From NCBI GenBank assembly GCA_964572475.1, contig CAZNEZ010000008.1, positions 1-63,872 of the forward strand: 63,872 bases of DNA, in the 5' to 3' direction. This stretch comes from CAZNEZ01 sp964572475 (GTDB lineage: Bacteria > Bacillota > Clostridia > Lachnospirales > Lachnospiraceae). Positions 1-8,549 of this stretch are shown piece after piece. The translations under genes were made by a program, and so were the position numbers. The stretch's first letter is position 1, and every line of letters begins with the position of its first letter. Below the pieces are notes generated by a model. It was not told where the DNA came from. It saw only the letters and a list, made by a program, of their open reading frames with translations, and made no database searches.

Positions 1-11
1 AAAACCTTTAA

Positions 12-956
12 TTATTTGCTAATAACTGTTCCGACTTTACCTAATACAGCCTCTTTAGCTTTAGAAAGACTTGAAATTATAGCTTTTCTATTTTTGCCTG
101 CATTAACAAAATTAAGTGAAGCTTGAATCTTAGGAAGTGTAGTAACTTCATCAAAAATTCCTGAAGTAATAAGAGCATCTGCCTCATCTGTGGATAATGC
201 ACCAAGAATCTTTTCGTCAGACTCACCTTTGTTAATAATCATCTGATCTGATGAAGAAAGAACAAGTAAAGTAGACGCATCTATCATATCTGCAAGCTTT
301 GCAGCCGTGTAGTCTTTTTCAATTACAGCACTTGCACCTTTTAAATTAGTTGACTGCTGAAGAACTGGAATTCCACCACCACCTGCGGCAATAACTATTT
401 GACCAGCATCAAGAAGTGCTTTTACTGAATCTATTTCATAAATGTCAATTGGCTGAGGACTTGCAATAATTCTTCTGTAACCCTTACCTTCTTCAGATTC
501 CTCATATACTACATAGTTACCTTTTTTCTCTTCAAGTTCAGCTTCATCCTTAGTCATATAACGACCAATAACTTTAGTTGGCTTATGGAAAGCTGGATCA
601 AATGGGTCTACACGTACTTGTGTAATAAGGGTAACAACTGGTTTGTATATGCTTCGGTTAAGAAGTTCAGTCCTTACAGCATTTTGAAGATCAAATCCAA
701 TATATCCCTGACTCATAGCACCACATACTGACATAGGGGCTACGGTTTGCTTGCTGTCAAGACGGCTGTATTCGGTCATGGCTGTTTGAAGCATACCAAC
801 CTGAGGACCATTACTGTGAGTTATAACAATCTCGTAATCAGCTTCGACTAAGTCTGCAATTGCATTTGCAGCAATCTTTACATTCTCATGTTGTTCTGGA
901 AATGTTGCACCAAATGCATTTCTTCCGAGAGCAACTACTATTTTTTTATTTTCCAT
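12..956 (-). CDS. arcC: Carbamate kinase
   Basis: The 314-aa protein has the amino-acid-kinase fold typical of carbamate kinase, which makes ATP from carbamoyl phosphate (or the reverse) in the cytoplasm. Seen: the N-terminal nucleotide-binding strand VVALGRNAF (residues 7-15), the HSNGPQVGML signature near residue 45 and a glycine-rich AAGGGGIPV turn near residue 200. The start is ATG at 956, preceded by AGGAG on the minus strand; an upstream in-frame ATG at 983 has no such site. The usual LGGNAL motif reads LGRNAF, as in a divergent subgroup. No arginine deiminase or ornithine carbamoyltransferase gene is in the window, so the source of carbamoyl phosphate is unknown. Confidence 0.93.
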   Translation of the reverse strand: MENKKIVVALGRNAFGATFPEQHENVKIAANAIADLVEADYEIVITHSNGPQVGMLQTAMTEYSRLDSKQTVAPMSVCGAMSQGYIGFDLQNAVRTELLNRSIYKPVVTLITQVRVDPFDPAFHKPTKVIGRYMTKDEAELEEKKGNYVVYEESEEGKGYRRIIASPQPIDIYEIDSVKALLDAGQIVIAAGGGGIPVLQQSTNLKGASAVIEKDYTAAKLADMIDASTLLVLSSSDQMIINKGESDEKILGALSTDEADALITSGIFDEVTTLPKIQASLNFVNAGKNRKAIISSLSKAKEAVLGKVGTVISK

Positions 957-1024
957 GATGATCTCCTCATTTCTTAGAATCATTGTACAGATTCAAATAT
1001 GTATAATCTGTAGTTATTTCTTAT

Positions 1025-1053
1025 AGTATAAGCCAAAATTAAATAAATTACAA
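1025..1053 (-). promoter_or_regulatory. Putative sigma-A promoter of arcC
   Basis: On the minus strand TTGTAA (1053-1048) lies 17 bp from TATACT (1030-1025), about 70 bases before the arcC start. An inverted repeat with 7-bp arms, ACAGATT at 987-993 and AATCTGT at 1005-1011, lies just downstream and could be an operator. Inference from sequence only. Confidence 0.4.
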
Positions 1054-1063
1054 GAAAAAGAGG

Positions 1064-1092
1064 TTGACAATACGTGTATAATTGTATACAAT
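1064..1092 (+). promoter_or_regulatory. Sigma-A promoter of the citrate-synthase-like/gntR operon
   Basis: A perfect -35 TTGACA (1064-1069) and a -10 TACAAT (1087-1092) are separated by 17 bp. The next gene starts at 1152 or 1201. The -10 and most of the spacer lie inside the long palindrome at 1071-1102. Confidence 0.8.
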
Positions 1093-1102
1093 CATACACG
1101 TA
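1071..1102 (+). promoter_or_regulatory. 32-bp palindromic operator on the promoter
   Basis: Of the 16 symmetrical base pairs 15 match; only 1080/1093 differ. The core TTGTATACAA resembles known GntR/FCD-family operators. The site covers the -10 element, so a bound protein would block RNA polymerase. The obvious candidate ligand is the GntR protein encoded as second gene of the operon (2604-3287), which would give feedback control. That link is inferred. Confidence 0.7.
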
Positions 1103-1151
1103 TTAGAAAACCATATTTTATATAGGTAAAAATATTAATAAAAATATATAA

Positions 1152-2591
1152 GTGCTAAGTATTGTAAAGCAGATAGCTAAGCACAGAATCGAGAAATTTA
1201 TGGATAACAGACCAGTAGTATTAGATAAGCATACCAATCTTCTTGAATTAGAAGAACATATCTATCATTTAGTTGATACAGATAAACCTAATGTATTTCG
1301 TAACCTTTTTCCATATGACGAAGTACCTAAGATTGCTTTCAACAATAGGATAGTACCACATAATATGCCAGAGAATATCTGGATTACAGATACTACATTT
1401 AGAGATGGACAGCAGTCTAGAGCTCCATATACAACAGAGCAGATAGTAACAATGTTTGACTATTTTCATAAGTTAGGTGGTCCTAAAGGAATTATAAGAC
1501 AGAGCGAATTTTTCCTATATAGCAAAAAAGATAGAGATGCTGTTTATAAATGTATGGAAAGAGGATACAAATTTCCAGAGGTAACAAGTTGGATTCGTGC
1601 AAGCAAGAAAGATTTTGAACTTGTTAAAGATATTGGATTAAAAGAGACAGGTATCCTTGTAAGTTGTTCTGATTACCATATCTTCTATAAGATGAAGATG
1701 ACTAGAAAAGAGTGTATGGAACATTATTTAAGCGTAGTTCGTGAATGTCTTGAAACAGGAGTTAGCCCAAGATGCCATCTAGAAGACATAACTCGTGCAG
1801 ATATTTACGGATTTGTTATACCATTTTGTATTGAACTTATGAAGCTTCAGGATGAATATAATATTCCAGTTAAAATTCGTGCATGTGATACTATGGGATA
1901 TGGCGTTAACTTCTCTGGAGCAGTAATTCCAAGATCTGTTCAAGGAATTATCTATGGACTTCTTGTGAATGCTGGAGTACCATCAGAACAGCTTGAATGG
2001 CATGGACATAATGATTTCTATAAAGCAGTTACTAACTCAACAACAGCTTGGATTTATGGAGCATCAGGAGTTAACTGTTCATTATTTGGAATCGGTGAGA
2101 GGACAGGAAATACACCGCTTGAAGCTATGGTATTTGAGTATGCACAGCTTAAAGGTACTCTTGACGGTATGGACACAACAGTTATTACAGAACTTGCAGA
2201 ATATTATAATAAGGAAATAGGATATAAAGTTCCTTCAAGAACACCATTTGTAGGACAAAACTTTAATGTAACAAGAGCAGGAATCCATGCTGATGGATTA
2301 CTTAAAAATGAAGAGATATATAATATATTTGATACAGAAAAAATTCTTAACAGACCAGTACTTGTTGCAGTAAGCAATACATCAGGTCTTGCAGGAATTG
2401 CACATTGGATTAACACATATTATAAGCTAAAAGGTGAAAAGCAGGTTGAAAAGAGCAGCAAACTTGTCACAGAAGTAAAAAGCTGGGTAGACGCTCAATA
2501 CGAAGATGGAAGAGTTACAGTTATTACAGATAGTGAGCTTATTGACATTATCTCTAAGACATGTGAAGAACTTGACATCATATTGAATTAA
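1152..2591 (+). CDS. HMGL-like condensing enzyme, probable Re-citrate synthase family
   Basis: The 479-aa protein is a DRE-TIM metallolyase: DTTFRDGQQSR near residue 80 supplies the catalytic Arg and metal-binding Asp, and EWHGHNDF near 280 gives the metal-binding His pair. The pattern PNVFRNLFPYDEVPKI and IIRQSEFFLYS resembles the clostridial Re-citrate synthase/homocitrate-synthase-like group, which condenses acetyl-CoA with oxaloacetate; 2-isopropylmalate or citramalate synthesis remain possible. The reading frame is closed by a stop just before GTG 1152, which has no clear ribosome site; ATG 1201 is an alternative start. It is the first gene of an operon with a GntR regulator 12 bases downstream. 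Confidence 0.75.
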   Translation: MLSIVKQIAKHRIEKFMDNRPVVLDKHTNLLELEEHIYHLVDTDKPNVFRNLFPYDEVPKIAFNNRIVPHNMPENIWITDTTFRDGQQSRAPYTTEQIVTMFDYFHKLGGPKGIIRQSEFFLYSKKDRDAVYKCMERGYKFPEVTSWIRASKKDFELVKDIGLKETGILVSCSDYHIFYKMKMTRKECMEHYLSVVRECLETGVSPRCHLEDITRADIYGFVIPFCIELMKLQDEYNIPVKIRACDTMGYGVNFSGAVIPRSVQGIIYGLLVNAGVPSEQLEWHGHNDFYKAVTNSTTAWIYGASGVNCSLFGIGERTGNTPLEAMVFEYAQLKGTLDGMDTTVITELAEYYNKEIGYKVPSRTPFVGQNFNVTRAGIHADGLLKNEEIYNIFDTEKILNRPVLVAVSNTSGLAGIAHWINTYYKLKGEKQVEKSSKLVTEVKSWVDAQYEDGRVTVITDSELIDIISKTCEELDIILN

Positions 2592-2603
2592 GGGGGATTT
2601 ACT

Positions 2604-3287
2604 GTGGATACTTATGATTCACAAAACCAGGCTAATGATAAATATTCATTGCGTGGTAGGGTTTTCAATAAGATTAGAGAAGATATTTTGTCTGGTAAAT
2701 ATGAGAAGAATGAAGAACTTAAAGAGATGGCAATTGGTGCTGAATTAGGTGTAAGCAGAACACCGGTTAGAGAAGCGCTTAGACAGCTTGAACTTGAGGG
2801 CTTGGTTAAGATTATTCCTAATAAAGGAGCATATGTTATTGGAATAACGCTTAAAGACGTTAAGGATATTTATGAGATAAGGTCATTATTAGAAGGATTA
2901 TGTGCAAGATGGGCAACAGAGAATGCTGATGAAAAGACTATAGCCCAATTAGAGGAAATTCTTGAACTGGCTGAGTTCTATGAGGACAAGGACAATACGG
3001 AACAAAATATTGAACTTGATAATAAATTTCACGATATTATCTATAACATCGCCAATAGTAAAATGCTTAAACATACTTTAACGGATTATCATCATTATCT
3101 TGAACGAATGAGAAAGATGACATTATCCTCTAAGGAAAGAGTAAAACATTCAAATATGGAGCATAGAGCAATTGTTGAAGCAATGAAATCTAGTGATAGT
3201 GCAAAAGCTGAAAGATTGGCAAATCAACACATAAAGAGTACAATGAAGAATATTGAGTCATTAGGATTATGGGAAGGACTCAAATAG
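2604..3287 (+). CDS. GntR-family transcriptional regulator (FCD type)
   Basis: This 227-aa protein has an N-terminal winged helix (about residues 15-80) with the typical GntR segment GVSRTPVREALRQLELEGLV. It is followed by an all-helical FCD effector domain (about 85-215) with IYEIRSLLEGLCARWA and metal-site candidates in LDNKFHDIIY. FCD regulators respond to small organic acids. The start is GTG at 2604 after AGGGGG. Being co-transcribed with the citrate-synthase-like gene and downstream of a GntR-like palindrome, it probably controls that operon in response to a carboxylate. The effector is unknown. Confidence 0.9.
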   Translation: MDTYDSQNQANDKYSLRGRVFNKIREDILSGKYEKNEELKEMAIGAELGVSRTPVREALRQLELEGLVKIIPNKGAYVIGITLKDVKDIYEIRSLLEGLCARWATENADEKTIAQLEEILELAEFYEDKDNTEQNIELDNKFHDIIYNIANSKMLKHTLTDYHHYLERMRKMTLSSKERVKHSNMEHRAIVEAMKSSDSAKAERLANQHIKSTMKNIESLGLWEGLK

Positions 3288-3289
3288 AA

Positions 3290-3334
3290 AGAAATAGCAA
3301 AGCATCACTAAGTGGTGCTTTTGCTATTTCTTAA
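3290..3334 (+). terminator. Intrinsic terminator after gntR
   Basis: A long hairpin starts 3 bases after the stop codon: GAAATAGCAAAGCATCAC pairs with GTGGTGCTTTTGCTATTTC around a three-base loop, with one G-T pair. T-richness after the stem is modest. Confidence 0.75.
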
Positions 3335-3406
3335 ACTTTATACTTTATTGATTCTTGTAAATGTGTTAAACTAGCTAAAGATTTAACATAAAAGGATGGA
3401 TTAACA

Positions 3407-5344
3407 ATGATTTTAGCATGTAGCAATATAACGAAGACATTTGATGGTAATACAATTATAGATTCTGGTTCATTTCATATAGAAGATAAAGAGAAGGCAG
3501 CTATTGTAGGTATAAATGGAGCTGGAAAGTCTACTTTACTTAAGATTATAATAGGAGAACTGGCTTCTGATAATGGCGAAGTAGTAATCTCAAAAGATAA
3601 AACACTGGGATATCTGGCACAGTATCAGGATGATAATAGTGAAATGACGATTTATGAGGAAATGCTTGAAGTCAAGAAAGATATAATCGAGATGGAAAAG
3701 CGTATTCGAGATATTGAATTAGAGATGAAAACAGCAACAGGCGAGAAACTTGAGGAGTTGCTATCTACATATACAAGACTTAATCATAAGTTTGAATATG
3801 AGAATGGATATGCTTATAAGAGTGAAATAACAGGAGTTTTAAAAGGTCTGGGATTTATGGAAGATGAGTTTGATAAAAAGGTGGGAAATCTGTCAGGTGG
3901 TCAGAAGACCAGAGTGTCACTTGGAAGATTATTATTGTCTAAACCAGATATTATTCTTCTCGATGAGCCTACTAACCATTTAGATATGAGTTCGATTAGC
4001 TGGTTAGAGACATTTCTATCTAATTATCAGGGAAGCGTTATCATAGTTGCGCATGACAGATATTTTTTAGATAGAGTAGTAAGTAAAGTAGTCGAGATAG
4101 ACAACGGCAAAGTCACTTCATTTACAGGTAATTATTCAGCTTATGCAGAGAAAAAAGCAATGCTTAGAGATGCAGAAATAAAGGCATATTACAACCAGCA
4201 AAAAGAGATTAAGCATCAGGAAGAAGTAATCACAAAATTACGTTCATTTAATAGAGAAAAGTCGATAAGGCGGGCTGATAGCCGCGAAAAGATGCTGGAT
4301 AAGATTGAAGTTATGGACAAACCTATTACGGATGTGTCTAGTATGAATATAAAGCTTGAACCTAAGATAGTTAGCGGTAATGATGTTCTTATTGTAAAAG
4401 AGCTTAGTAAGGCGTTTGATAGCCATGAATTATTTGAAAATGTGTCATTTGAGGTGAAACGTGGAGAACGAGTTGCAATTATTGGAGATAATGGAACGGG
4501 AAAGACAACTATTCTTAAGATTATAAATGGATTAATTAAACCTAGTTCAGGTGAGATTAAGCTAGGGGCCAAGGTTAAGATAGGATACTATGATCAGGAA
4601 CATCATGTTTTAGATATGAATAAAACACTATTTAACGAGATTTCTGATGCATATCCTACGCTTACTAATACAGAGATTAGAAATGTTTTAGCTGCTTTCT
4701 TATTTACTGGAGATGATGTATTCAAGCTTATTGGAGATTTGTCAGGTGGCGAAAAGGGCAGAGTTTCATTAGCAAAACTAATGCTTTCTGAATCTAATTT
4801 CCTTATACTCGACGAACCTACTAACCATTTAGACATTATGTCTAAAGAAATTCTTGAAAATGCATTGAATCAATATACTGGAACTGTGTTATATGTGTCC
4901 CATGATAGATATTTTATTAACAAGACGGCAACCAGAATAGTTGAATTAACACATCATAATATAATTAACTTTGAAGGTAACTATGATTATTATCTTGAAA
5001 AAAGAGATATATTATTAGACATTAATTTTGGACAAAGTAGTGATGATGAAAATCTAACAAAAGAGGACACCTCTGAAGTTAAGGTAGATTGGAAACAACA
5101 AAAAGAAGAACAGGCAAAGGCTAGAAAATTGCAGAATGCAATATCTAAGAATGAGGCTAGAATCGCTGAATTAGAACAAATAGTTGCTAATTGCGATGAA
5201 GAGATGTGCAAGTCAGAAGTTGCATCTGATACGGCTAAGCTCTTGGAGATTCATAAAAAGCAGGAGGCAGCTAATGAAGAACTTTTAGTACTCTATGATG
5301 AGTGGGAAAGTCTAATGGAAAATCAAAAATATTTTGTCAAGTAA
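3407..5344 (+). CDS. ABC-F family ATPase
   Basis: The 645-aa protein has two ABC ATPase domains and no membrane segment, as in ABC-F translation factors that bind the ribosome E site (EttA, YdiF, YfmR or antibiotic-protection proteins). Domain 1: Walker A GINGAGKST near residue 35, signature LSGGQ near 165, Walker B LLDEPTNHLD. Domain 2: GDNGTGKTT near 363, LSGGEKGRVS, LILDEPTNHLD. A charged helical linker joins the domains, and a coiled-coil-like C-terminal tail (about 555-640) resembles the YdiF/Uup subgroup. A housekeeping role in ribosome stalling is more likely than drug resistance, but sequence alone does not decide. The stop codon lies inside the terminator stem at 5328-5363. Confidence 0.92.
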   Translation: MILACSNITKTFDGNTIIDSGSFHIEDKEKAAIVGINGAGKSTLLKIIIGELASDNGEVVISKDKTLGYLAQYQDDNSEMTIYEEMLEVKKDIIEMEKRIRDIELEMKTATGEKLEELLSTYTRLNHKFEYENGYAYKSEITGVLKGLGFMEDEFDKKVGNLSGGQKTRVSLGRLLLSKPDIILLDEPTNHLDMSSISWLETFLSNYQGSVIIVAHDRYFLDRVVSKVVEIDNGKVTSFTGNYSAYAEKKAMLRDAEIKAYYNQQKEIKHQEEVITKLRSFNREKSIRRADSREKMLDKIEVMDKPITDVSSMNIKLEPKIVSGNDVLIVKELSKAFDSHELFENVSFEVKRGERVAIIGDNGTGKTTILKIINGLIKPSSGEIKLGAKVKIGYYDQEHHVLDMNKTLFNEISDAYPTLTNTEIRNVLAAFLFTGDDVFKLIGDLSGGEKGRVSLAKLMLSESNFLILDEPTNHLDIMSKEILENALNQYTGTVLYVSHDRYFINKTATRIVELTHHNIINFEGNYDYYLEKRDILLDINFGQSSDDENLTKEDTSEVKVDWKQQKEEQAKARKLQNAISKNEARIAELEQIVANCDEEMCKSEVASDTAKLLEIHKKQEAANEELLVLYDEWESLMENQKYFVK

Positions 5345-5363
5345 AAACACTTGACAAAATATT
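5328..5363 (+). terminator. Perfect 15-bp inverted repeat at the ABC-F stop, overlapping the next promoter
   Basis: AATATTTTGTCAAGT (5328-5342) pairs perfectly with ACTTGACAAAATATT (5349-5363) around a 6-base loop. The T tract after it is weak, so termination may be partial. The right arm contains the TTGACA of the following promoter. Confidence 0.6.
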
Positions 5364-5379
5364 TGTGATAGTATATTAT
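5351..5379 (+). promoter_or_regulatory. Sigma-A promoter of the ylxM-ffh operon
   Basis: TTGACA (5351-5356) lies 17 bp before TATTAT (5374-5379). The -35 box is shared with the right arm of the hairpin closing the ABC-F gene. ylxM starts about 100 bases downstream. Confidence 0.65.
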
Positions 5380-5486
5380 GTAACAAGTGCTTAAAAACTT
5401 AAGATTTAATATAGGTGCTAAATATATAACTTAAACAATAATAATTGAACTAAGCAAGACTAAACAGACGCATGAGGTGACAAGTC

Positions 5487-5831
5487 GTGGAAAAGATAGT
5501 AAAACAGGCTTTGTTATTTGATTTTTACGGTGAACTATTGACAGAGCATCAGAAAAATATATATGAAGATATTGTTTCAGATGATTATTCGATTAGTGAA
5601 GTAGCTGCAAGTCAGGGCGTTAGCAGACAAAGTGTAAGTGATCTTATCAAGAGATGTAATAAACTTCTTGAGGGATATGAAGAAAAGCTTAAGCTTGTTG
5701 AAAAGTTTATTAATACCAGAGAGATGGTAGACTGCATAAGTACACAGATTCAGAAATATAAAGAAGATGGAGATGCTGGCAGAATTGACGAGATAGATAG
5801 AGTGTCAAGGAAGATTCTTGACGAACTATAA
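5487..5831 (+). CDS. ylxM: YlxM/p13-like SRP-associated helix-turn-helix protein
   Basis: The 114-aa protein matches the UPF0122/YlxM family in length, opening (KQALLFDFYGELLTEHQ) and helix-turn-helix (SISEVAASQGVSRQSVSDLI, about residues 34-54). Family members are encoded beside ffh in Firmicutes and modulate the signal recognition particle GTPase. The gene lies 20 bases upstream of ffh, so co-expression is clear. The start is GTG 5487, with GAGGTGA upstream. Confidence 0.9.
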   Translation: MEKIVKQALLFDFYGELLTEHQKNIYEDIVSDDYSISEVAASQGVSRQSVSDLIKRCNKLLEGYEEKLKLVEKFINTREMVDCISTQIQKYKEDGDAGRIDEIDRVSRKILDEL

Positions 5832-5851
5832 TATAGAACAGGAGGCGCATT

Positions 5852-7195
5852 ATGGCATTTGAAAGTTTGTCTGACAAGTTACAGAATATTTTTAAGAACC
5901 TTAGAAGCAAGGGCAGATTAACGGAAGCTGATGTTAAAGCGGCTCTCAAAGAAGTTAAGATGGCATTACTTGAAGCAGATGTTAGTTTCAAGGTTGTAAA
6001 ACAGTTTATTGCCGCAGTTCAGGAAAGAGCAATCGGTCAAGATGTTATGACAAGCCTTACACCTGGACAGATGGTTATTAAAATAGTAAATGAAGAAATG
6101 GTTAATCTTATGGGTTCTGAAACCACAGAGATTAAACTAAAGCCTTCTAATGAGATTACCGTCATAATGCTGATGGGACTTCAAGGAGCAGGTAAGACTA
6201 CGATGGCAGCAAAGATTGCCGGTAAGATTAAACAAAAGGGTAAGAATCCTCTTCTTGTAGCCTGCGATATTTATAGACCAGCTGCTATAGAACAGTTAAA
6301 AGTTAATGGTGAAAAACAAGGTGTTCCTGTTTTTTCAATGGGAGATGGACATAAACCTGTTAATATAGCCAAAGCAGCTGTAGAGCATGCATCAAAGAAT
6401 GATCAGAATGTTGTTATACTTGATACAGCAGGTCGTCTTCAAGTAGATGAAGATATGATGAATGAACTTGTAGAGATAAGAGATAATGTTGATATTACTC
6501 AGACTATCCTTGTTGTAGATGCGATGACTGGTCAGGATGCAGTAAATGTAGCTGGAACATTTGATGAAAAAATCGGAATTGACGGTGTTATTCTTACAAA
6601 ACTTGATGGTGATACAAGAGGTGGTGCTGCACTCTCTATTAGAGCAGTGACAGGAAAACCTATTCTATATATTGGTATGGGAGAGAAACTTTCAGATCTT
6701 GAACAGTTTTACCCAGACAGAATGGCTTCCAGAATACTAGGAATGGGAGATGTTCTTACTCTTATCGAGAAAGCGGAAGCAGCTGTAGATGCTGATAAAG
6801 CTAGAGAGATGGAGAAAAAATTCAAAAAGGCTGAATTTGGATTTGATGATTATCTCGAATACATGGGGCAGATTAAAAAGATGGGTGGATTGTCAGATAT
6901 ATTAGGCATGATTCCTGGACTTGGCAATCAGTTAAAAGGTGCACAGATGCCAGATGAGAAGTCACTTGGCAGAATAGAAGCAATGATATATTCTATGACA
7001 CCTAATGAAAGAAGCAATCCTTCGATTCTTAATCCTTCAAGGAAGAACAGAATTGCAAGAGGAGCAGGCGTTGATATAAGCGAAGTTAACAGGCTTGTAA
7101 AACAGTTTGAACAGTCTAGAAAGATGATGAAACAACTTCCTGGAATGATGAAAGGCAAAGGTGGAAGAATGGGTGGATTTAAACTCCCATTTTAA
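5852..7195 (+). CDS. ffh: Signal recognition particle protein Ffh (SRP54)
   Basis: The 447-aa protein is the SRP GTPase that binds signal sequences of nascent membrane proteins together with 4.5S/scRNA. Seen: helical N domain (1-90), G domain with GLQGAGKTT (about residue 110), DTAGRLQ (about 192) and TKLDGDTRGG (about 250), then a methionine-rich M domain ending in PGMMKGKGGRMGGF. Length is normal. It starts after AGGAGG 20 bases behind ylxM and is followed by rpsP, the standard Firmicute order. Confidence 0.98.
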   Translation: MAFESLSDKLQNIFKNLRSKGRLTEADVKAALKEVKMALLEADVSFKVVKQFIAAVQERAIGQDVMTSLTPGQMVIKIVNEEMVNLMGSETTEIKLKPSNEITVIMLMGLQGAGKTTMAAKIAGKIKQKGKNPLLVACDIYRPAAIEQLKVNGEKQGVPVFSMGDGHKPVNIAKAAVEHASKNDQNVVILDTAGRLQVDEDMMNELVEIRDNVDITQTILVVDAMTGQDAVNVAGTFDEKIGIDGVILTKLDGDTRGGAALSIRAVTGKPILYIGMGEKLSDLEQFYPDRMASRILGMGDVLTLIEKAEAAVDADKAREMEKKFKKAEFGFDDYLEYMGQIKKMGGLSDILGMIPGLGNQLKGAQMPDEKSLGRIEAMIYSMTPNERSNPSILNPSRKNRIARGAGVDISEVNRLVKQFEQSRKMMKQLPGMMKGKGGRMGGFKLPF

Positions 7196-7235
7196 CATAC
7201 ATTATTGAACAAAATACCTAAGGAGGTGAAATGTA

Positions 7236-7481
7236 ATGGCAGTAAAGATTAGATTAAGAAGAATGGGTCAGAAGAAAGCTCCTTTTTATAGAGTAGTAGT
7301 TTCAGATTCAAGATCTCCAAGAGATGGTAAATGTATCGAAGAAATCGGTACTTATGATCCAACTAGAGAACCAAGCGCATTTCAGGTAAATGCTGAGTTA
7401 ACTAAGAAATGGTTAGATAACGGAGCACAGCCTACAGAAACTGTTGCTAAGTTACTTAAGCAGGCTGGAATTGAAAAATAG
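7236..7481 (+). CDS. rpsP: Ribosomal protein bS16
   Basis: The 81-aa sequence opens MAVKIRLRRMGQKKAPFYRVVV and has the SRSPRDGKCIEEIGTYDP signature, typical of small-subunit protein S16, an assembly protein of the 30S body. A strong AAGGAGGTG site precedes ATG 7236. It lies between ffh and khpA. Confidence 0.98.
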   Translation: MAVKIRLRRMGQKKAPFYRVVVSDSRSPRDGKCIEEIGTYDPTREPSAFQVNAELTKKWLDNGAQPTETVAKLLKQAGIEK

Positions 7482-7520
7482 TCTGTAAGGTATGGCTTTT
7501 TATGGGACTGGAGGTCTATT

Positions 7521-7754
7521 ATGAAAGAATTAGTAGAAATTATTGCGAAAGCATTAGTAGATTTCCCGGACGAAGTAGTGGTCAACGAAAAAGAAACTGA
7601 TAAGTCTTTAGTTCTTGAGTTGAAAGTTTCGCCTCAGGATATGGGGAAGGTTATCGGCAAACAGGGAAGAATAGCTAAAGCTATTCGTTCGGTTGTTAAG
7701 GCTGCAGCTTCTAAGGAAGACAAAAAAGTTATTGTAGATATTTTGCAAGACTAG
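7521..7754 (+). CDS. khpA: KH-domain RNA-binding protein KhpA (YlqC)
   Basis: This 77-aa protein is a single KH domain with the GKVIGKQGR loop (about residues 42-50) that contacts RNA. KhpA usually works with KhpB as a global RNA chaperone linked to cell division and elongation in Firmicutes; khpB is not in this window. It starts 39 bases after rpsP with a GGAGGT site and is followed by a strong terminator. Confidence 0.93.
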   Translation: MKELVEIIAKALVDFPDEVVVNEKETDKSLVLELKVSPQDMGKVIGKQGRIAKAIRSVVKAAASKEDKKVIVDILQD

Positions 7755-7757
7755 ATT

Positions 7758-7795
7758 ATAAGCTATGAATGTATTTCATTCATAGCTTATTTTAT
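7758..7795 (+). terminator. Terminator of the ylxM-ffh-rpsP-khpA unit
   Basis: A perfect 14-bp stem (7758-7771 with 7777-7790) with loop TATTT, followed by a T-rich run, directly after khpA. Confidence 0.88.
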
Positions 7796-7798
7796 ATA

Positions 7799-7913
7799 AT
7801 AGGAAATTACGCAGCAGCGTGAAACATTTAAGAAGAATGCGAAGCATTCTTCCAAGCGCTTGTGCCGACAAGCGCTTTTTTATATAATAGGAAATTACGC
7901 AGCAGCGTGAAAC
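7799..7913 (+). repeat. Two-hairpin intergenic repeat, copy 1 (A-B-A)
   Basis: A 27-bp core A (7799-7825, containing AAATTACGCAGCAGCGTGAA) is followed by unit B: hairpin 1 with 9-bp arms GAAGAATGC/GCATTCTTC (7832-7852) and hairpin 2 with arms AAGCGCTTG/CAAGCGCTT (7854-7877) ending in a T-run. Core A is then repeated exactly at 7887-7913. Hairpin 2 looks like an intrinsic terminator. The element fills most of the khpA-rimM gap, where no gene is seen. Confidence 0.85.
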
Positions 7914-8021
7914 AAACGACATAGGTTAACAAAGAGCTTTTATTTTTAATGTAAATAGTATATAATTATTCCATAATTGTATCTAATAGCAATGTAAACA
8001 ACAAATGAAATGAGGATTAGA

Positions 8022-8549
8022 ATGGAAGATTTATTCAAAGTTGGAGTTATCACATCAACACATGGCTTAAAAGGCGATGTTAAAGTATTTCCGACAACTG
8101 ATGACGTTAATAGATTTAAACAACTAAAAAAGGCACTTATTCATAATGCTAAAAAGAAAAATAATGATGAATATATAGATATAGAGATAGAAAATTGCAA
8201 GTTTTTTAAAAATATGGTTATTCTTAAGTTTAAAGGAATTAATGATATTAATGATGTTGAGAAATATAAAGGATATGATATTTATGTTACCAGAGCCAAT
8301 GCGGTACCGCTTGATGAAGGAGAATATTATATAGCTGATTTGATTGACCTTAAAGTATTAACAGAAGATGGAGAAGAACTTGGAATACTTTATGATGTAT
8401 TAACTACAGGTGCTAATGATGTGTATGAAGTTAAATTAAAGGATTCTGACAAGGAAGTTCTGATTCCGGCAATAAAGCAATGCATACTTAATGTTGATAT
8501 GGAGAAAAGAGAGATGACAGTACATTTATTGGAAGGATTAATGGATTGA
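8022..8549 (+). CDS. rimM: 16S rRNA processing protein RimM
   Basis: The 175-aa protein has the RimM beta-barrel start (FKVGVITSTHGLKGDVKVFP) and a C-terminal PRC-barrel-like half (YYIADLIDLKVLTEDGEELG; VLIPAIKQCILNVDM). It acts in 30S head maturation near S19. The start ATG 8022 is chosen because GAGG (8012-8015) lies 6 bases before it; ATG 8010 lies upstream of that site. Its stop TGA overlaps the trmD start. Confidence 0.95.
   Translation: MEDLFKVGVITSTHGLKGDVKVFPTTDDVNRFKQLKKALIHNAKKKNNDEYIDIEIENCKFFKNMVILKFKGINDINDVEKYKGYDIYVTRANAVPLDEGEYYIADLIDLKVLTEDGEELGILYDVLTTGANDVYEVKLKDSDKEVLIPAIKQCILNVDMEKREMTVHLLEGLMD

Noticed and set aside
3348..3376. Sigma-A promoter TTGATT...TAAACT in front of the ABC-F gene
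   Set aside because: Spacing is only 13 bp; no convincing pair of boxes, so it is not listed as a feature.
7799..7913. Repeated 27-bp cores as a CRISPR array
   Set aside because: Only two exact copies in a row, and the part between them is itself a repeat unit seen elsewhere, not a unique spacer.
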